A DNA stretch of 64,000 nt. Source: Geobacter sp. (GTDB lineage: Bacteria > Desulfobacterota > Desulfuromonadia > Geobacterales > Geobacteraceae). Shown here in pieces: positions 8,091 to 17,374 of this stretch. The notes under the pieces are model-generated. The model was not told where the DNA came from. It did not search any database and saw only the letters and a list, made by a program, of their open reading frames with translations. Location of the stretch: the NCBI GenBank assembly GCA_003574885.1, contig PJFC01000001.1:496001-560000 (forward strand), given 5' to 3'. A program made the translations under genes and the position numbers. Each line of letters begins with the position of its first letter. Position 1 is the first letter of the stretch.

Positions 8091-8698
8091 CAGAAGGCGC
8101 CACTCTTGTGGAGCAGGCGCGTAAGCGCCATGGCAAGCTGCCGGTAACCGGCGGCATTGGGATGGATGTAGTCGGATTTCAGGGAACGGTTTCCGATGAT
8201 GCGGGGAAGGGATTTCCCGTCGTAGGGGACTCCAAACTCCTGTGCTATTTCACCATAGTAGGGGGGTGGGTCCATGGTGAGATTGAAAGAGGGCACCCCG
8301 ACCAGGACCACGGAAATACCCCTCTCCCGTGCAATCCGGACCATGGCGCGGAGATTGTCGGCCGTCTGCCGGCTGTCAAGGTGGCGGATAATGTCGTTCC
8401 CGCCAAGGCAGAGAATCATGAGAGCCGGCCGCTCCTGGTCAAGCTGCGCAGGAAGTCGTGCCAGCCCCTCAGAGGTTACCTCCCCCGGTACGCCGGCGTT
8501 CACCACCCGGAAACCGATCTCCCGGGCCAGGATTGTCGGGTAGCTCTCATTCCTGCCGGCACCGGTGCCGTAGGTGATACTGTCACCGAAAGCAAGCACC
8601 GTTCCGCCCGGTGGAATGGGTGGCACCTTGGGGCGGGAAGGGCAGCCGACAAGGAGCAGCAGAACAGTCATGGTGGCAAGAAGCCGCATCGCTTTCAC
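8090..8698 (-). CDS. SGNH/GDSL-family hydrolase lipoprotein (arylesterase/TesA-like)
   Basis: The product is 202 aa. A lipobox (LLVGC, Cys19) indicates an acylated periplasm-facing lipoprotein. SGNH blocks are present: GDSITYGTGAG (catalytic Ser), the block II glycine in VNAGVPGEVT, GGND (block III) and the DYIHPN block with the catalytic Asp-His. The family comprises esterases, lysophospholipases and thioesterases. The GTG start overlaps the methyltransferase stop (TAGTG); an ATG three codons in is an alternative. Its position directly before an acyl-ACP thioesterase suggests a role in acyl-chain turnover, which is inference. Confidence 0.87.
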   Translation of the reverse strand: MKAMRLLATMTVLLLLVGCPSRPKVPPIPPGGTVLAFGDSITYGTGAGRNESYPTILAREIGFRVVNAGVPGEVTSEGLARLPAQLDQERPALMILCLGGNDIIRHLDSRQTADNLRAMVRIARERGISVVLVGVPSFNLTMDPPPYYGEIAQEFGVPYDGKSLPRIIGNRSLKSDYIHPNAAGYRQLAMALTRLLHKSGAF

Positions 8699-9702
8699 TA
8701 TGATCGAACCGTTCCGGCAATAATGCCGGCCCCGTTGGGAAGCTCCAGGGGAATGCGCCGCACATCGATGAGCCCCGCGGCAGCCAGCATTTCTTTAAGT
8801 TCTCCTTCGGCATACGCCTGCCCATGGGGTGTTCCCAGAAGCATGTTGAGGGAGAAGAGCGCGGGAAAGGGGGGGCCGTCCTTGGTGTCATCCAGAATGA
8901 ACTCCTGTACCAGGAGAAGTCCCCCCGGTCCCAGGGCTGCCACCCCCCTTTTGAGGGTCACGGCACACCCCTCCGGCCCCTCGCCATGGAGGATGTGGGA
9001 GAGCCAGGCAACATCGTAGCGTCCCTCGATCTCCCGGGCGATGAAGTCACCATCTGCGAAGGCGATCCTTTCGGAAAGGCCGAAGCGGGCGATGGTCTTT
9101 TCCGCAAAAGGGCGGGTAGTGGGGAGGTCGACAACGACTGCCGTGAGTTCCGGATTGTGGAGGCAGAAATGGATGGCATAGGTGCCGGGGCCACCCCCAA
9201 GGTCGAGAAGCCGTCGGCGACCGGAGAGATCTATATGAGGAACAATGCGGGGGGCCACCTGCATGGCCAGGTTGAACATTCCCATCTCGAAGCTCTCCCT
9301 CGCCTCCGCATCCGAGGCATGGGAATCCCGTCTCCGGATCGGTTTACCGCTGAGCACCGCCTCGTCGAGATGGCCCCAGCTTTCCATCAGGTGATGATGG
9401 TGCATGATGATGTGTCCAAGGTAGTCAGGGGAGGACTTGGAGAGATGTTTCGCGGCAAAGGGTGTTGATGAGTAGATGTTGCCCCTTTTCTCGGTCAGCC
9501 CCATGGCAGTGAGGGCGTTCAGGAGCATGGCAAGCCCGCGGGGGTCGAGATGCAGGCAGGCTGCCAGCTCAGGAGCAGTTGTCTCAACCTCCGCCAGGTG
9601 GGTGAAGACATCCAGCTTCACCCCGGCGTGAAGGGTGCAGATGCTCCAGTACCCCCCGGAGAACTGTAACAGGTCAGGAACGGTCCAGGTCTTGTTTTCC
9701 AT
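8698..9702 (-). CDS. SAM-dependent O-methyltransferase (hydroxyindole/acetylserotonin type)
   Basis: The product is 334 aa. The N-terminal about 95 residues form a winged-helix dimerisation domain (PELAACLHLDPRGLAMLLNALTAMGL). The C-terminal part is a class I methyltransferase with motif I LLDLGGGPGTYAI (about 165-177) and the post-I acidic residue in VVVDLP. The family methylates small hydroxylated aromatics or polyketides. The substrate cannot be read from sequence. It is the first gene of the six-gene minus-strand operon, and its ATG follows AAGGAGAATGCC. Confidence 0.85.
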   Translation of the reverse strand: MENKTWTVPDLLQFSGGYWSICTLHAGVKLDVFTHLAEVETTAPELAACLHLDPRGLAMLLNALTAMGLTEKRGNIYSSTPFAAKHLSKSSPDYLGHIIMHHHHLMESWGHLDEAVLSGKPIRRRDSHASDAEARESFEMGMFNLAMQVAPRIVPHIDLSGRRRLLDLGGGPGTYAIHFCLHNPELTAVVVDLPTTRPFAEKTIARFGLSERIAFADGDFIAREIEGRYDVAWLSHILHGEGPEGCAVTLKRGVAALGPGGLLLVQEFILDDTKDGPPFPALFSLNMLLGTPHGQAYAEGELKEMLAAAGLIDVRRIPLELPNGAGIIAGTVRS

Positions 9703-9763
9703 GGCATTCTCCTTGTCTCGTCTGCTCCGAAGAGGTTATTCCACGTGGGGTTTGACGGTCTGA

Positions 9764-11014
9764 TCAGAACGGATAGCCGAGCCCGACGAACACCGCCGGC
9801 CCGTCGTTCCCCCAACCGATATCCACCCTGCCGATGAGGTTGGGGCGGACCACTGCCCGGACACCGAGACCGGGATTGAACTCGAAACTGCTGGATTTGA
9901 ATTCAGCGAGGGACTTCATGACCGACCCGAGGTCGACGAACGGGGCCACTTCCCAGTCGGCGGTGACACCGAAGACCTCCCACCGGAATAGGCGTATCCT
10001 CTCCTCCAGGTTGAGGAGGAGATAACTGTTATCGATGAAGCGGTTGCGGCCGTATCCCCGCAGGGTGGTCTCTCCCCCCAGGATGCTGCGCTCCAGGAAG
10101 GGGACGCTTGCTCCCAGGGTCTGGTTGTATATGAGACGGAAAGCGCTAACGTAGCGTGCATCGTCCACGGGGATGAACCCCTTGGCTTCCACCTCATAGT
10201 GGCGATAGTCTGCGGTGCTGCCGAGGATTTTCGAGCTGTTTTCCACCGATACCTTTGCATAACCGCCGAAGGTTGGCATGATGGGGGAGTTGAGGGTGCT
10301 GTAGACCAAGGCAAGCTTCTGGGCATGGGCAGTGAAGCCGTCGATGCCGGGAACGTCCTGTGTCGCGTAGCGGTCGCGGATGAAGGGGATAGAGGAGAAG
10401 GCCCCCCGCATGATGTTGACCCCTTTGAGGCGTTCGCCGAAAACCAGTTGGTAGTATTTGCCGATCTTGTAGCCGGCGCTCACGTTGAAGCCAAACTCCT
10501 GGTCGGCGTAATTGGTTTCGCCCAGTTTGGTGCTGTTGGACTGGAAGCCGAAAAAGCGGGCTGAGCCGTCGGTCGAGTAGAAGACGAAGCTGTTCAGTTC
10601 CAGTTCGTGGCTGAAAAAGGTGGTATCGCGGAACCGCACTTCCACATCGTCATTGATCTTGGACGATTTGGCGAGGTTGAACTCCCAGAAAAGATCCGCA
10701 GTGGGATAGAAGGCCCCGTAAAGGGTGGCGGTGGTGCCGAAGTTGGGATTGTAGTTTACCTGGGGGGCCAGGAGGGTATTGATTTCGTCATGTTTGTCGT
10801 GAATGAGGAAGGCGGTCAGCGCGCCGGAGGTGACCCCCTCGTTGGGGCTCGAAGCGATGACCGGGAGAGGAATGCTGACGACCTTTACCGGATCGCTCGA
10901 TTCCTGGTTTGTCAGGGGGTAGGGGAGGTCCTTGCGGGGGACCATGCTGGTGCAGGCCGAAAGTCCCGCAAACAAAACAAAAAGGAATATACGTAGTGTG
11001 ACATTACTGCACAT
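9764..11014 (-). CDS. Outer-membrane lipoprotein with D15/BamA-like barrel
   Basis: The product is 416 aa with a signal peptide and lipobox (GLSACTS, Cys21). The rest is rich in alternating beta strands and ends in the aromatic GLGYPF typical of outer-membrane barrels. GGETTLRGYGRNRFID is the conserved lid-loop motif of the Omp85/bacterial surface antigen (D15) family. POTRA domains seem absent or minimal, so it is a short barrel-only relative rather than BamA. It may be an export or lipid-related pore; the function is unknown. It stands alone between the operon at 9702 and glgP. Confidence 0.82.
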   Translation of the reverse strand: MCSNVTLRIFLFVLFAGLSACTSMVPRKDLPYPLTNQESSDPVKVVSIPLPVIASSPNEGVTSGALTAFLIHDKHDEINTLLAPQVNYNPNFGTTATLYGAFYPTADLFWEFNLAKSSKINDDVEVRFRDTTFFSHELELNSFVFYSTDGSARFFGFQSNSTKLGETNYADQEFGFNVSAGYKIGKYYQLVFGERLKGVNIMRGAFSSIPFIRDRYATQDVPGIDGFTAHAQKLALVYSTLNSPIMPTFGGYAKVSVENSSKILGSTADYRHYEVEAKGFIPVDDARYVSAFRLIYNQTLGASVPFLERSILGGETTLRGYGRNRFIDNSYLLLNLEERIRLFRWEVFGVTADWEVAPFVDLGSVMKSLAEFKSSSFEFNPGLGVRAVVRPNLIGRVDIGWGNDGPAVFVGLGYPF

Positions 11015-11139
11015 TGGGCCATCTCTCGGATATCACAGGGTAAAAAAGATGAAATAATACCCCTTTTCCCCATTCAGTTCAACCAAAACCTGCTATATCC
11101 CTGAAACCGTGAGGGACGTGGCCGGATTTTGTAAACTGG

Positions 11140-13704
11140 TTATCCCCAGACAAGAAGCCCCGGTTCGTATGTTGCTCCGAGTACGGGGTGTTTCGGCATG
11201 ACCCGGACCAGGAAGCCGTGGCGGCCGCAGAACCGGCATTCCATCTTGCCGCTCAACCGATAGATACCGTCCCCCAGGGAGGTTGCCGTTTCCAGCGAAA
11301 TCAATTCTCCCCCGACGATGGCGCCCCGGGAATCGAGGACACCGAAGTAGGCATCGACAGACACCTCTTCGATGGGAATTTCGCCGCAGCAGATGGTTGC
11401 ACTGACATTGATCCGGTCGCCGACGGACACTTCCCGTTCCCCGTCCGCTTCAACCCCGTCAATCCTGACTTGATGCCAGCTGCGATGAATCTTTTCCTTC
11501 CAGGCCGCAAGGTTGATGGAGAGCTCAAATCCGTTGTTTCCAAGGAGTTGCGACTGTTTTCTGGCGGCGAGGTAAAAGCGGTCAGTATATTCGCATACCA
11601 TGCGGTCGGTGGAAAAGACCGGGCAGAGTGTTTGGAGGGATGCCTTCATGCAGGCGGTCCATCCACGGGGTATGCCGTCGGCTCCCCGGTCGTAGAAAAG
11701 CGGCACGACCTCTTTTTCAAGGAGGTCGTACATGGCACGGCTTTCCACTTCATTCTGGTACTCGATGTCGTCGTAGACCTCGCCACTGCCGATGGCCCAC
11801 CCGTTGTTACCTTTGTAACCTTCACACCACCAGCCGTCGAGGATGCTCATGTTGAGCCCGCCGTTGAAAGCGACTTTCATGCCGCTCGTGCCGCTGGCTT
11901 CCATGGGACGACGCGGGGTATTGAGCCAGACATCCACCCCCTGCACCATGTGACGGGCCACGGCCATGTCATAGTCCTCAATGAAGACGATACGGTGACG
12001 GAACCGCTCCTGGTGGGAGAGTTGGACGATTTCCCTGATCAGTTCCTTTCCCTGGTGATCCGCAGGGTGGGCCTTGCCGGCAAAGATGATCTGTACCGGT
12101 CGGGCCGGGTCGTTGAGCAGCCGCTCCAGCCGGTCCAGGTCGCGCAGCAGAAGGGTGCCCCGCTTGTAGGTGGCGAAGCGGCGGGCAAAGCCGATGGTAA
12201 GGATGCCGGGGTCGAAGACTTCGTCGGCCACGACGATCTCTTTGGCTGTCGCGCCCACCTTGGTGAGCTGTTCCTTGAGCCGGCGACGGGCGAAATCAAC
12301 AAGCTTTTCGCGACAGCGGCTGTGGGTCCGCCACAGCTCGGAATCGGGGATGCGGTTAACCTTGCGCCACAGGTTGTGGTCGGTGGAGTCTTCCAGCCAG
12401 CGGGTTCCCAGGTAGCGGATGAGGAGGCCTGCCTTTTCCGTTGCGATCCATGTCTTCATATGGACGCCGTTGGTGACGGAGGAGAGGGGAAGCTGCTCTT
12501 CCGGGAGTTCGGGCCAGACGTTCTTCCACATCTTGCGGGAGACCTCGCCGTGGAGTTCGCTCACGCCGTTGCTAAAGTCGGCCAGTTTGAGGGCCAGCAC
12601 GGCCATGCAAAAGTTCTCGCCGGGATTCCTGGGGTTCTGTCGGCCGAGGCCGAGAAATTCCTCGCGGGAGAGTCCCATGCTCCGGTAATAGCGTCCCAGG
12701 TATTTTTCCAGCAGGTCTGCCGGGAAATGATCGATGCCTGCTTCCACCGGCGTATGGGTGGTGAAGATGTTACCCGATTTGACCGCTTCCCGCGCTTCGC
12801 TGAATCTGAGTTTTTTTTCTTCCATGATGAGCCGGATCCGCTCCAGAGCGAGGAAGGCGGCATGTCCCTCATTCATGTGGCATACCTGGGGATCGATACC
12901 GATGGCACGCAGTGCCCGTATCCCGCCGATACCGAGGAGAATTTCCTGGCGAATGCGCATGTCCTGGTCGCCGCCGTAGAGTCGGGTAGTGATTTCCCTG
13001 TCTTCCGGGGAGTTATCGTCCAGGTTGGTATCCAGGAGGTAGAGGGGAACCCGTCCGACCTGGACCCGCCAGATGTGAACCCGTACCCGCCGCCCCGCCA
13101 GATCCAGGTCGAAACTGACGGGATTCCCCTCCTTGTCCCGTTCCTGGTGGAGGGGGAGATTGTAGAAGTCGTTTTCCGGGTAGTACTCCTGCTGCCACCC
13201 CTCGATGTTAAGGTACTGGCGGAAATAACCCTGCCGGTACAGGAGGCCGACGCCGCAGAGGGGTATTCCCAGGTCGCTGGCCGATTTCAGATGGTCGCCT
13301 GCCAGGATGCCGAGTCCACCGGAGTAGATGGGGAGTGATTCGTGGATGCCGAATTCCATGGAGAAATAGGCAAACTGCACCCCTTTTTCCCCCTTGTACA
13401 ACCTGTCGAACCAGCTCCTGGCGGAGAGGTAGTCGTTTATTTTTTCCTCGACCCGTGCCAGGTGGGACATGAACCCGTCGTCATGCTTGAGATTTTCCAG
13501 GGTGGCCTGCTGAAGGATGCCGAGCATCTCCACCGGGTTGTGGCGGGTCTCTTTCCAGAGCTCCTGGTCGAGGCGTTTGAAGAGTTCGATCGCTTCAGGC
13601 TCCCAGGTCCAACAGATGTTGTAGGCGATCCGATGCAGCGCAGCCAGTTCCTCCGGCAGGGAGGGGACCACCGTGAAGCGGTGAAGCATTTTGTTGAAAT
13701 CCAT
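11140..13704 (-). CDS. glgP: Alpha-glucan phosphorylase (glycogen/maltodextrin phosphorylase family)
   Basis: The product is 854 aa, the long alpha-glucan phosphorylase type with an N-terminal DUF3417-like segment (LPEELAALHRIAYNICWTWEPEA). The pyridoxal-phosphate lysine lies in EASGTSGMKVAFNGGLN, and HMNEGHAAF and GVHMKTW are family blocks. It releases glucose 1-phosphate from stored glucan in the cytoplasm. Glycogen synthase is 10 kb away at 23316, so both arms of glycogen turnover are in the window but not in one operon. The ATG at 13704 follows AGGAGTAGTCCC. Confidence 0.93.
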   Translation of the reverse strand: MDFNKMLHRFTVVPSLPEELAALHRIAYNICWTWEPEAIELFKRLDQELWKETRHNPVEMLGILQQATLENLKHDDGFMSHLARVEEKINDYLSARSWFDRLYKGEKGVQFAYFSMEFGIHESLPIYSGGLGILAGDHLKSASDLGIPLCGVGLLYRQGYFRQYLNIEGWQQEYYPENDFYNLPLHQERDKEGNPVSFDLDLAGRRVRVHIWRVQVGRVPLYLLDTNLDDNSPEDREITTRLYGGDQDMRIRQEILLGIGGIRALRAIGIDPQVCHMNEGHAAFLALERIRLIMEEKKLRFSEAREAVKSGNIFTTHTPVEAGIDHFPADLLEKYLGRYYRSMGLSREEFLGLGRQNPRNPGENFCMAVLALKLADFSNGVSELHGEVSRKMWKNVWPELPEEQLPLSSVTNGVHMKTWIATEKAGLLIRYLGTRWLEDSTDHNLWRKVNRIPDSELWRTHSRCREKLVDFARRRLKEQLTKVGATAKEIVVADEVFDPGILTIGFARRFATYKRGTLLLRDLDRLERLLNDPARPVQIIFAGKAHPADHQGKELIREIVQLSHQERFRHRIVFIEDYDMAVARHMVQGVDVWLNTPRRPMEASGTSGMKVAFNGGLNMSILDGWWCEGYKGNNGWAIGSGEVYDDIEYQNEVESRAMYDLLEKEVVPLFYDRGADGIPRGWTACMKASLQTLCPVFSTDRMVCEYTDRFYLAARKQSQLLGNNGFELSINLAAWKEKIHRSWHQVRIDGVEADGEREVSVGDRINVSATICCGEIPIEEVSVDAYFGVLDSRGAIVGGELISLETATSLGDGIYRLSGKMECRFCGRHGFLVRVMPKHPVLGATYEPGLLVWG

Positions 13705-13856
13705 GGGACTACTCCTTCGTCGAGCGAAAGTCGAAATGAACAGGGTTTGTGCAACGCAACATCTGGAGACGCAACATGCTGCGTCCCCGGGTAAAGATGC
13801 CGGTGAACCGCTTATCCATGATATCAGATGGAGTACTGTTCACAAGTACGGGAAAA

Positions 13857-15221
13857 CTATGGTTTTTCGATGCCGAATTTTTCCAGGCGGTACTGGAGGG
13901 TTTTGTAGCTCATGCCAAGGAGAGGGGCTGCCTTGCTGATGACCCATCCGGCCCGGTCCATCGCCTTGACGATGAGCTCCCTTTCCAGGCTCTCAATGGA
14001 TATTCCTTCGACGGGGAATTCAAAGGGGAGGCGGGCTGCTGTCGTCCCTTCCTCGTGGATCTCGGCAGGGAGGTCTTCCGGTTCGATGTAGTCACTTTCT
14101 GCCATCAACACCCCTCGCTCGATGACCGATTCCAACTGGCGGACGTTGCCGGGCCAGCCGTAGTTGAGCAGGAGTTTAAGCGCCGGTCTGGCAATCCCTT
14201 TGAGCGGAATTCCCGCAGCGGAACTGTACTTGCGGACGAAGAAGTCGGCCAGGGCAGCTATATCGCTCCCCCGCTCCCGGAGCGGGGGGAGGCTGATGCG
14301 GATGACGTTGAGGCGGTAAAAGAGGTCTTCCCGGAACTGGCCTCGCCGGATTTCCCGCTCCAGATCCTTGTTGGTGGCGGAAATTATCCTTACATCCACC
14401 GGGACGTTGATATTTCCGCCCACACGGCGAATCTCCTTCTCCTGGATGGTGCGGAGCAGCTTGGCCTGCATTCCCACATTCATCTCGCCGATCTCGTCGA
14501 GAAAGACGGTCCCGCCGTCGGCTGCCTCGAAAATACCGATTTCCCGGCTGCCGGCCCCGGTGAAAGAGCCCTTTTCATGGCCGAACAGCTCAGATTCGAT
14601 GAGGGTGTCGGGAATGGCGGCGCAGTTGATGGCGAAGAACGGTTTATCCTTGCGGAGGCTGTTGTCGTGGATGGCGCGGGCCACCAGTTCCTTGCCGGTC
14701 CCCGATTCGCCATAGACGAGTACCGTGGAACCGGTGGGGGCGATCTTGTTGATGACGCGAAACACTTCTTTGATTTTCGGATGTTCGCCGATAATAGTGG
14801 GGACCGTCATGGTCTCTGCCAGCTTCCGGTGGAGCGACAGGTTTTCCCGGATAAGTCCGATATGCTCGAATGCCCGTTTCAGTGTAAGGAGGAGGTCCTC
14901 CCGTTCGATCGGTTTCTCCAGGTAGTCGAAGGCCCCCTTCTTCATTGCTTCAACGGCGGAGTCGATCGTGCCGTGGGCTGTCATGATCACAACGCACTGC
15001 CGTGGGTTGGCAGCCAGCGCCTGCTCCATGAGCTCCATGCCGGACATCCCCTGCATCTTCAAATCGGTCAGCAGGAGGTCGAATTCCTCTTCCTCAAGCC
15101 GGGCCAAGGCCTCCTTTCCACCAGGAACGGCCGTGATCCGGTACCCTTCCCGACTGAGGATCGTCTGGAGGATCTCCCGCTGTCCCTTTTCATCGTCCAC
15201 TACCAGTATGCTGCCCGTCAT
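13857..15221 (-). CDS. Sigma-54-dependent response regulator (NtrC/AtoC class)
   Basis: The product is 454 aa from ATG 15221, which follows AAGGAGACACT; the longer open frame to 15308 has no such site. A receiver domain (residues about 4-118) has phospho-acceptor D53 (LLLTDLKM). The AAA+ domain (about 140-375) has Walker A GESGTGKE and the sigma-54 contact loop as GSFTGA rather than the usual GAFTGA. The C-terminal Fis-type HTH includes SKAAPLLGMSYKTLQYRL. It should activate sigma-54 promoters when phosphorylated, most likely by the kinase encoded just upstream. Targets are unknown; the divergent hyp operon is a candidate only by position. Confidence 0.94.
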   Translation of the reverse strand: MTGSILVVDDEKGQREILQTILSREGYRITAVPGGKEALARLEEEEFDLLLTDLKMQGMSGMELMEQALAANPRQCVVIMTAHGTIDSAVEAMKKGAFDYLEKPIEREDLLLTLKRAFEHIGLIRENLSLHRKLAETMTVPTIIGEHPKIKEVFRVINKIAPTGSTVLVYGESGTGKELVARAIHDNSLRKDKPFFAINCAAIPDTLIESELFGHEKGSFTGAGSREIGIFEAADGGTVFLDEIGEMNVGMQAKLLRTIQEKEIRRVGGNINVPVDVRIISATNKDLEREIRRGQFREDLFYRLNVIRISLPPLRERGSDIAALADFFVRKYSSAAGIPLKGIARPALKLLLNYGWPGNVRQLESVIERGVLMAESDYIEPEDLPAEIHEEGTTAARLPFEFPVEGISIESLERELIVKAMDRAGWVISKAAPLLGMSYKTLQYRLEKFGIEKP

Positions 15222-15239
15222 AGTGTCTCCTTTGGAGAC

Positions 15240-15378
15240 AGGTAAAGGTAGAGGTGAAGGTAAATAAAAAACGGAAGATTCATGTTTTCTCCCTGCACCT
15301 GTTACCACGCCTGTTTTCTGTTGACTCTCGAGGATGAGAGATAGCCTTTTCTCTACCTCTACCTCTACCTCTACCTGG
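15240..15378 (-). repeat. Inverted hexamer-repeat arms between kinase and regulator genes
   Basis: The plus strand has four perfect CTCTAC units starting at 15353 and, about 85 bases away, AGGTAAAGGTAGAGGTGAAGG at 15240-15260. In minus-strand RNA the two arms can pair over about 25 positions with a single mismatch, counting G-U pairs. The second arm abuts the kinase stop codon and the first ends 19 bases before the regulator start, so the hairpin spans the whole intergenic transcript. A smaller CTCTC/GAGAG stem lies in the loop. Confidence 0.6.
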
Positions 15379-16792
15379 TTTTCTGCGGCAGGATCATAGT
15401 GAAGGTGGTCCCTTTTCCCAAGCTGCTTGTAAGTGTGATTTCACCGCCATGCTCTTTAATGATCCGCTCTGTTATGGCAAGTCCCAGGCCGATCCCCGCT
15501 TCTTTCGTGGTAAAGTAAGGTTGAAATATCTTGTCCAGTTCATCCGCGTCGATTCCCTTTCCCTGATCGGTACAGGTGAGGCGAAAACAATTGCCTTCAC
15601 CGTCATAGCTTGCCCCCAGGGTTATTTCCCCTCCGTCGGGCATGGCTTGGCCCGCATTGGTGATGAAATTGAACAGGCAGTTACGCAGCAATTCCTGGTC
15701 TGCCTGAATGGGGGGGAGATCGTCGGGCATATCCGTGACGATCCTGATTCTCTGTTCGTCGAGTTTGTCCTTCAGAATCGGCAGTACCTTGGCTACCAGT
15801 TCCGGATAGGCGAAGCTGGTGAGTCGGAGTTTGAGCGGGCGGCCGTAATTCATGAAGTTGAGCACCATATAGTTTGCCCGGCGCACCTCTTCCTTGATCT
15901 TGTCGGTCAGGTCTTCCAACTCTGCCCGGTGCTGCTCCGTGCACTCGGGGAGGATCTCGCTCTTCAGGTGGTCGATGGCGAGACTGATGTAGTTGAGGGG
16001 GTTGCGTATTTCGTGGGCGATGCCGGAGGCCAGCTGCCCGACCTTGGAGAGATGCTCTGCCTCGTAGAGCCGCTTTTCCAGGGCTTCCTTCTCGCGAAGT
16101 TTTGTCACCATCTCGTTGAAGCTTTCTGCCAGGTCACCGATTTCGTCGCCGGTCTCCACCGGGAAGGTGACCGACAGATCTCCGGCGGAAACCCGTTTGA
16201 CGTTCTCCGCCAGGCGATGGATTGGCCGTGTGTAGCGGCGGGCCAGATAAAAGGTGAGAAAGATGCCGAGCATGAATACCAGTGATGTCGCCAGCAGACG
16301 ACGGAGGAAGTTGGCATGCTGGATATTGCTGATGTTGTCGAGGAGGAGATTGATCTGAACGTAGCCGAGCTGCTCGTCGCCGACGATGACCGGCACTACC
16401 AGGTCGTAGGGGCGTGTGGAGGCGGAGCCGGTAACGCCCCGAAGGGAGGAAGCCCGGAGGCCTTTTCCCAGTTTTCGTATTTCCCGTTTCTTGCCGACCT
16501 TTGCCGGGTCGGAAGAGTTAATGATCTCCCCTTCGTTGTCGATGATGTTGATCTCGTTGATACCTTTGTCCCGTGCTCCCTTCAGGTATTCCGTCAGGCG
16601 CGCGGACTGGTCTTCCGACTCGGATGTCAGGTCTTCGACAGAGAGCTGGATTGCCTTGGAGACCTCAGTAGAGCTTTCCTGGATCTCGTGAACCAGGTCG
16701 TTCTGGCTATACTGGTTCATCATGAAGAGGGTCAGGATGGCGATGACCAGGAGCGACATCATGATGATCACCAGTTTGGTATTGAGCTTCAT
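15371..16792 (-). CDS. Membrane sensor histidine kinase (NtrB-like, HAMP)
   Basis: The product is 473 aa. Transmembrane helices lie at about 7-25 and 165-184, flanking a periplasmic sensor region of about 140 residues. A HAMP domain follows (about 185-238), then a coiled segment, the HisKA phospho-acceptor H260 in SGIAHEIRNPLNYIS, and a HATPase domain with N-box NFITNAGQ and G-boxes DQGKGID and GIGLGLAI. It should phosphorylate the response regulator 150 bases downstream. The ligand is not recognisable. The gene is divergent from hypA with a 246-base spacer. Confidence 0.93.
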   Translation of the reverse strand: MKLNTKLVIIMMSLLVIAILTLFMMNQYSQNDLVHEIQESSTEVSKAIQLSVEDLTSESEDQSARLTEYLKGARDKGINEINIIDNEGEIINSSDPAKVGKKREIRKLGKGLRASSLRGVTGSASTRPYDLVVPVIVGDEQLGYVQINLLLDNISNIQHANFLRRLLATSLVFMLGIFLTFYLARRYTRPIHRLAENVKRVSAGDLSVTFPVETGDEIGDLAESFNEMVTKLREKEALEKRLYEAEHLSKVGQLASGIAHEIRNPLNYISLAIDHLKSEILPECTEQHRAELEDLTDKIKEEVRRANYMVLNFMNYGRPLKLRLTSFAYPELVAKVLPILKDKLDEQRIRIVTDMPDDLPPIQADQELLRNCLFNFITNAGQAMPDGGEITLGASYDGEGNCFRLTCTDQGKGIDADELDKIFQPYFTTKEAGIGLGLAITERIIKEHGGEITLTSSLGKGTTFTMILPQKTR

Positions 16793-17038
16793 AGCGTCCT
16801 TTTTTCGTGCCGGTGCGGGGTGACGGCACGGCAGTTGGCGGGTGATTCGAGCAATGCACCAGCGATGACAATTTACGGATTATACACCAGCGGTGCGGGC
16901 GAAAACAAGGAGTTACTCCTCGCAGTAATTCGCTTGACCCGGGCCTCAAGTGTATACAACTTTTCTTCTTGGAAGGGATTTGCTAGTATGAACGGTAAAA
17001 TAAAGAACTGACGACTTTTCCGCCCACAAGGAGGCCTG

Positions 17039-17371
17039 TTGCACGAACTTTCCCTGACCCAGAGCATCATTGATATCTGTCTCCACCATGGGGAGGGGAA
17101 GCGGATTACCGTCGTGGTCCTGGAGATCGGCGAACTCTCCGGCGTTGTCCCCGATGCCGTTGAGTTCTGCTTCGATGCCTGCAGTCGGGGAACCTTGCTG
17201 GAAGGGGCGCGTCTCGTCATTGAGCGGATCCCGGCCCGTGGAGAGTGTCACGACTGCGGGGCTGAGTTTCATCTCGATACCTATTTCGATCCTTGTCCCT
17301 CCTGCGGTGGTTTCAGTCATGCCGCTATCTCCGGCGAGGAACTACGGGTCAAAGAACTGGAGGTAGAGTAA
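17039..17371 (+). CDS. hypA: Hydrogenase nickel-insertion protein HypA
   Basis: The product is 110 aa. The start is TTG at 17039, supported by AAGGAGG 5 bases upstream and by the conserved MHEL N-terminus: His2 is the nickel ligand of HypA. The zinc site is two CxxC pairs (CHDC and CPSC). HypA works with HypB to deliver nickel to the NiFe-hydrogenase large subunit in the cytoplasm. It is the first gene of hypABFCDE, and hypB starts 3 bases after its stop. Confidence 0.96.
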   Translation: MHELSLTQSIIDICLHHGEGKRITVVVLEIGELSGVVPDAVEFCFDACSRGTLLEGARLVIERIPARGECHDCGAEFHLDTYFDPCPSCGGFSHAAISGEELRVKELEVE

Positions 17372-17374
17372 CGT

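Noticed and set aside
11188-13338. 716-codon plus-strand frame opposite glgP
   Set aside because: Shadow of a high-GC gene; the minus-strand protein has full phosphorylase motifs, while this frame has no recognisable domain or ribosome site.
13749-15245. 498-codon plus-strand frame opposite the response regulator
   Set aside because: Antisense shadow; the minus-strand frame has receiver, AAA+ and HTH domains.
15351-15378. Hexamer array as a CRISPR or protein repeat
   Set aside because: Units are only 6 bases with no spacers and lie after a stop codon; it is a simple-sequence repeat.
16960-17000. Sigma-54 promoter before hypA (TTGGAAGGGATTTGC)
   Set aside because: The GG to GC spacing is 9 rather than 10 bases and the -24 box lacks CAC.
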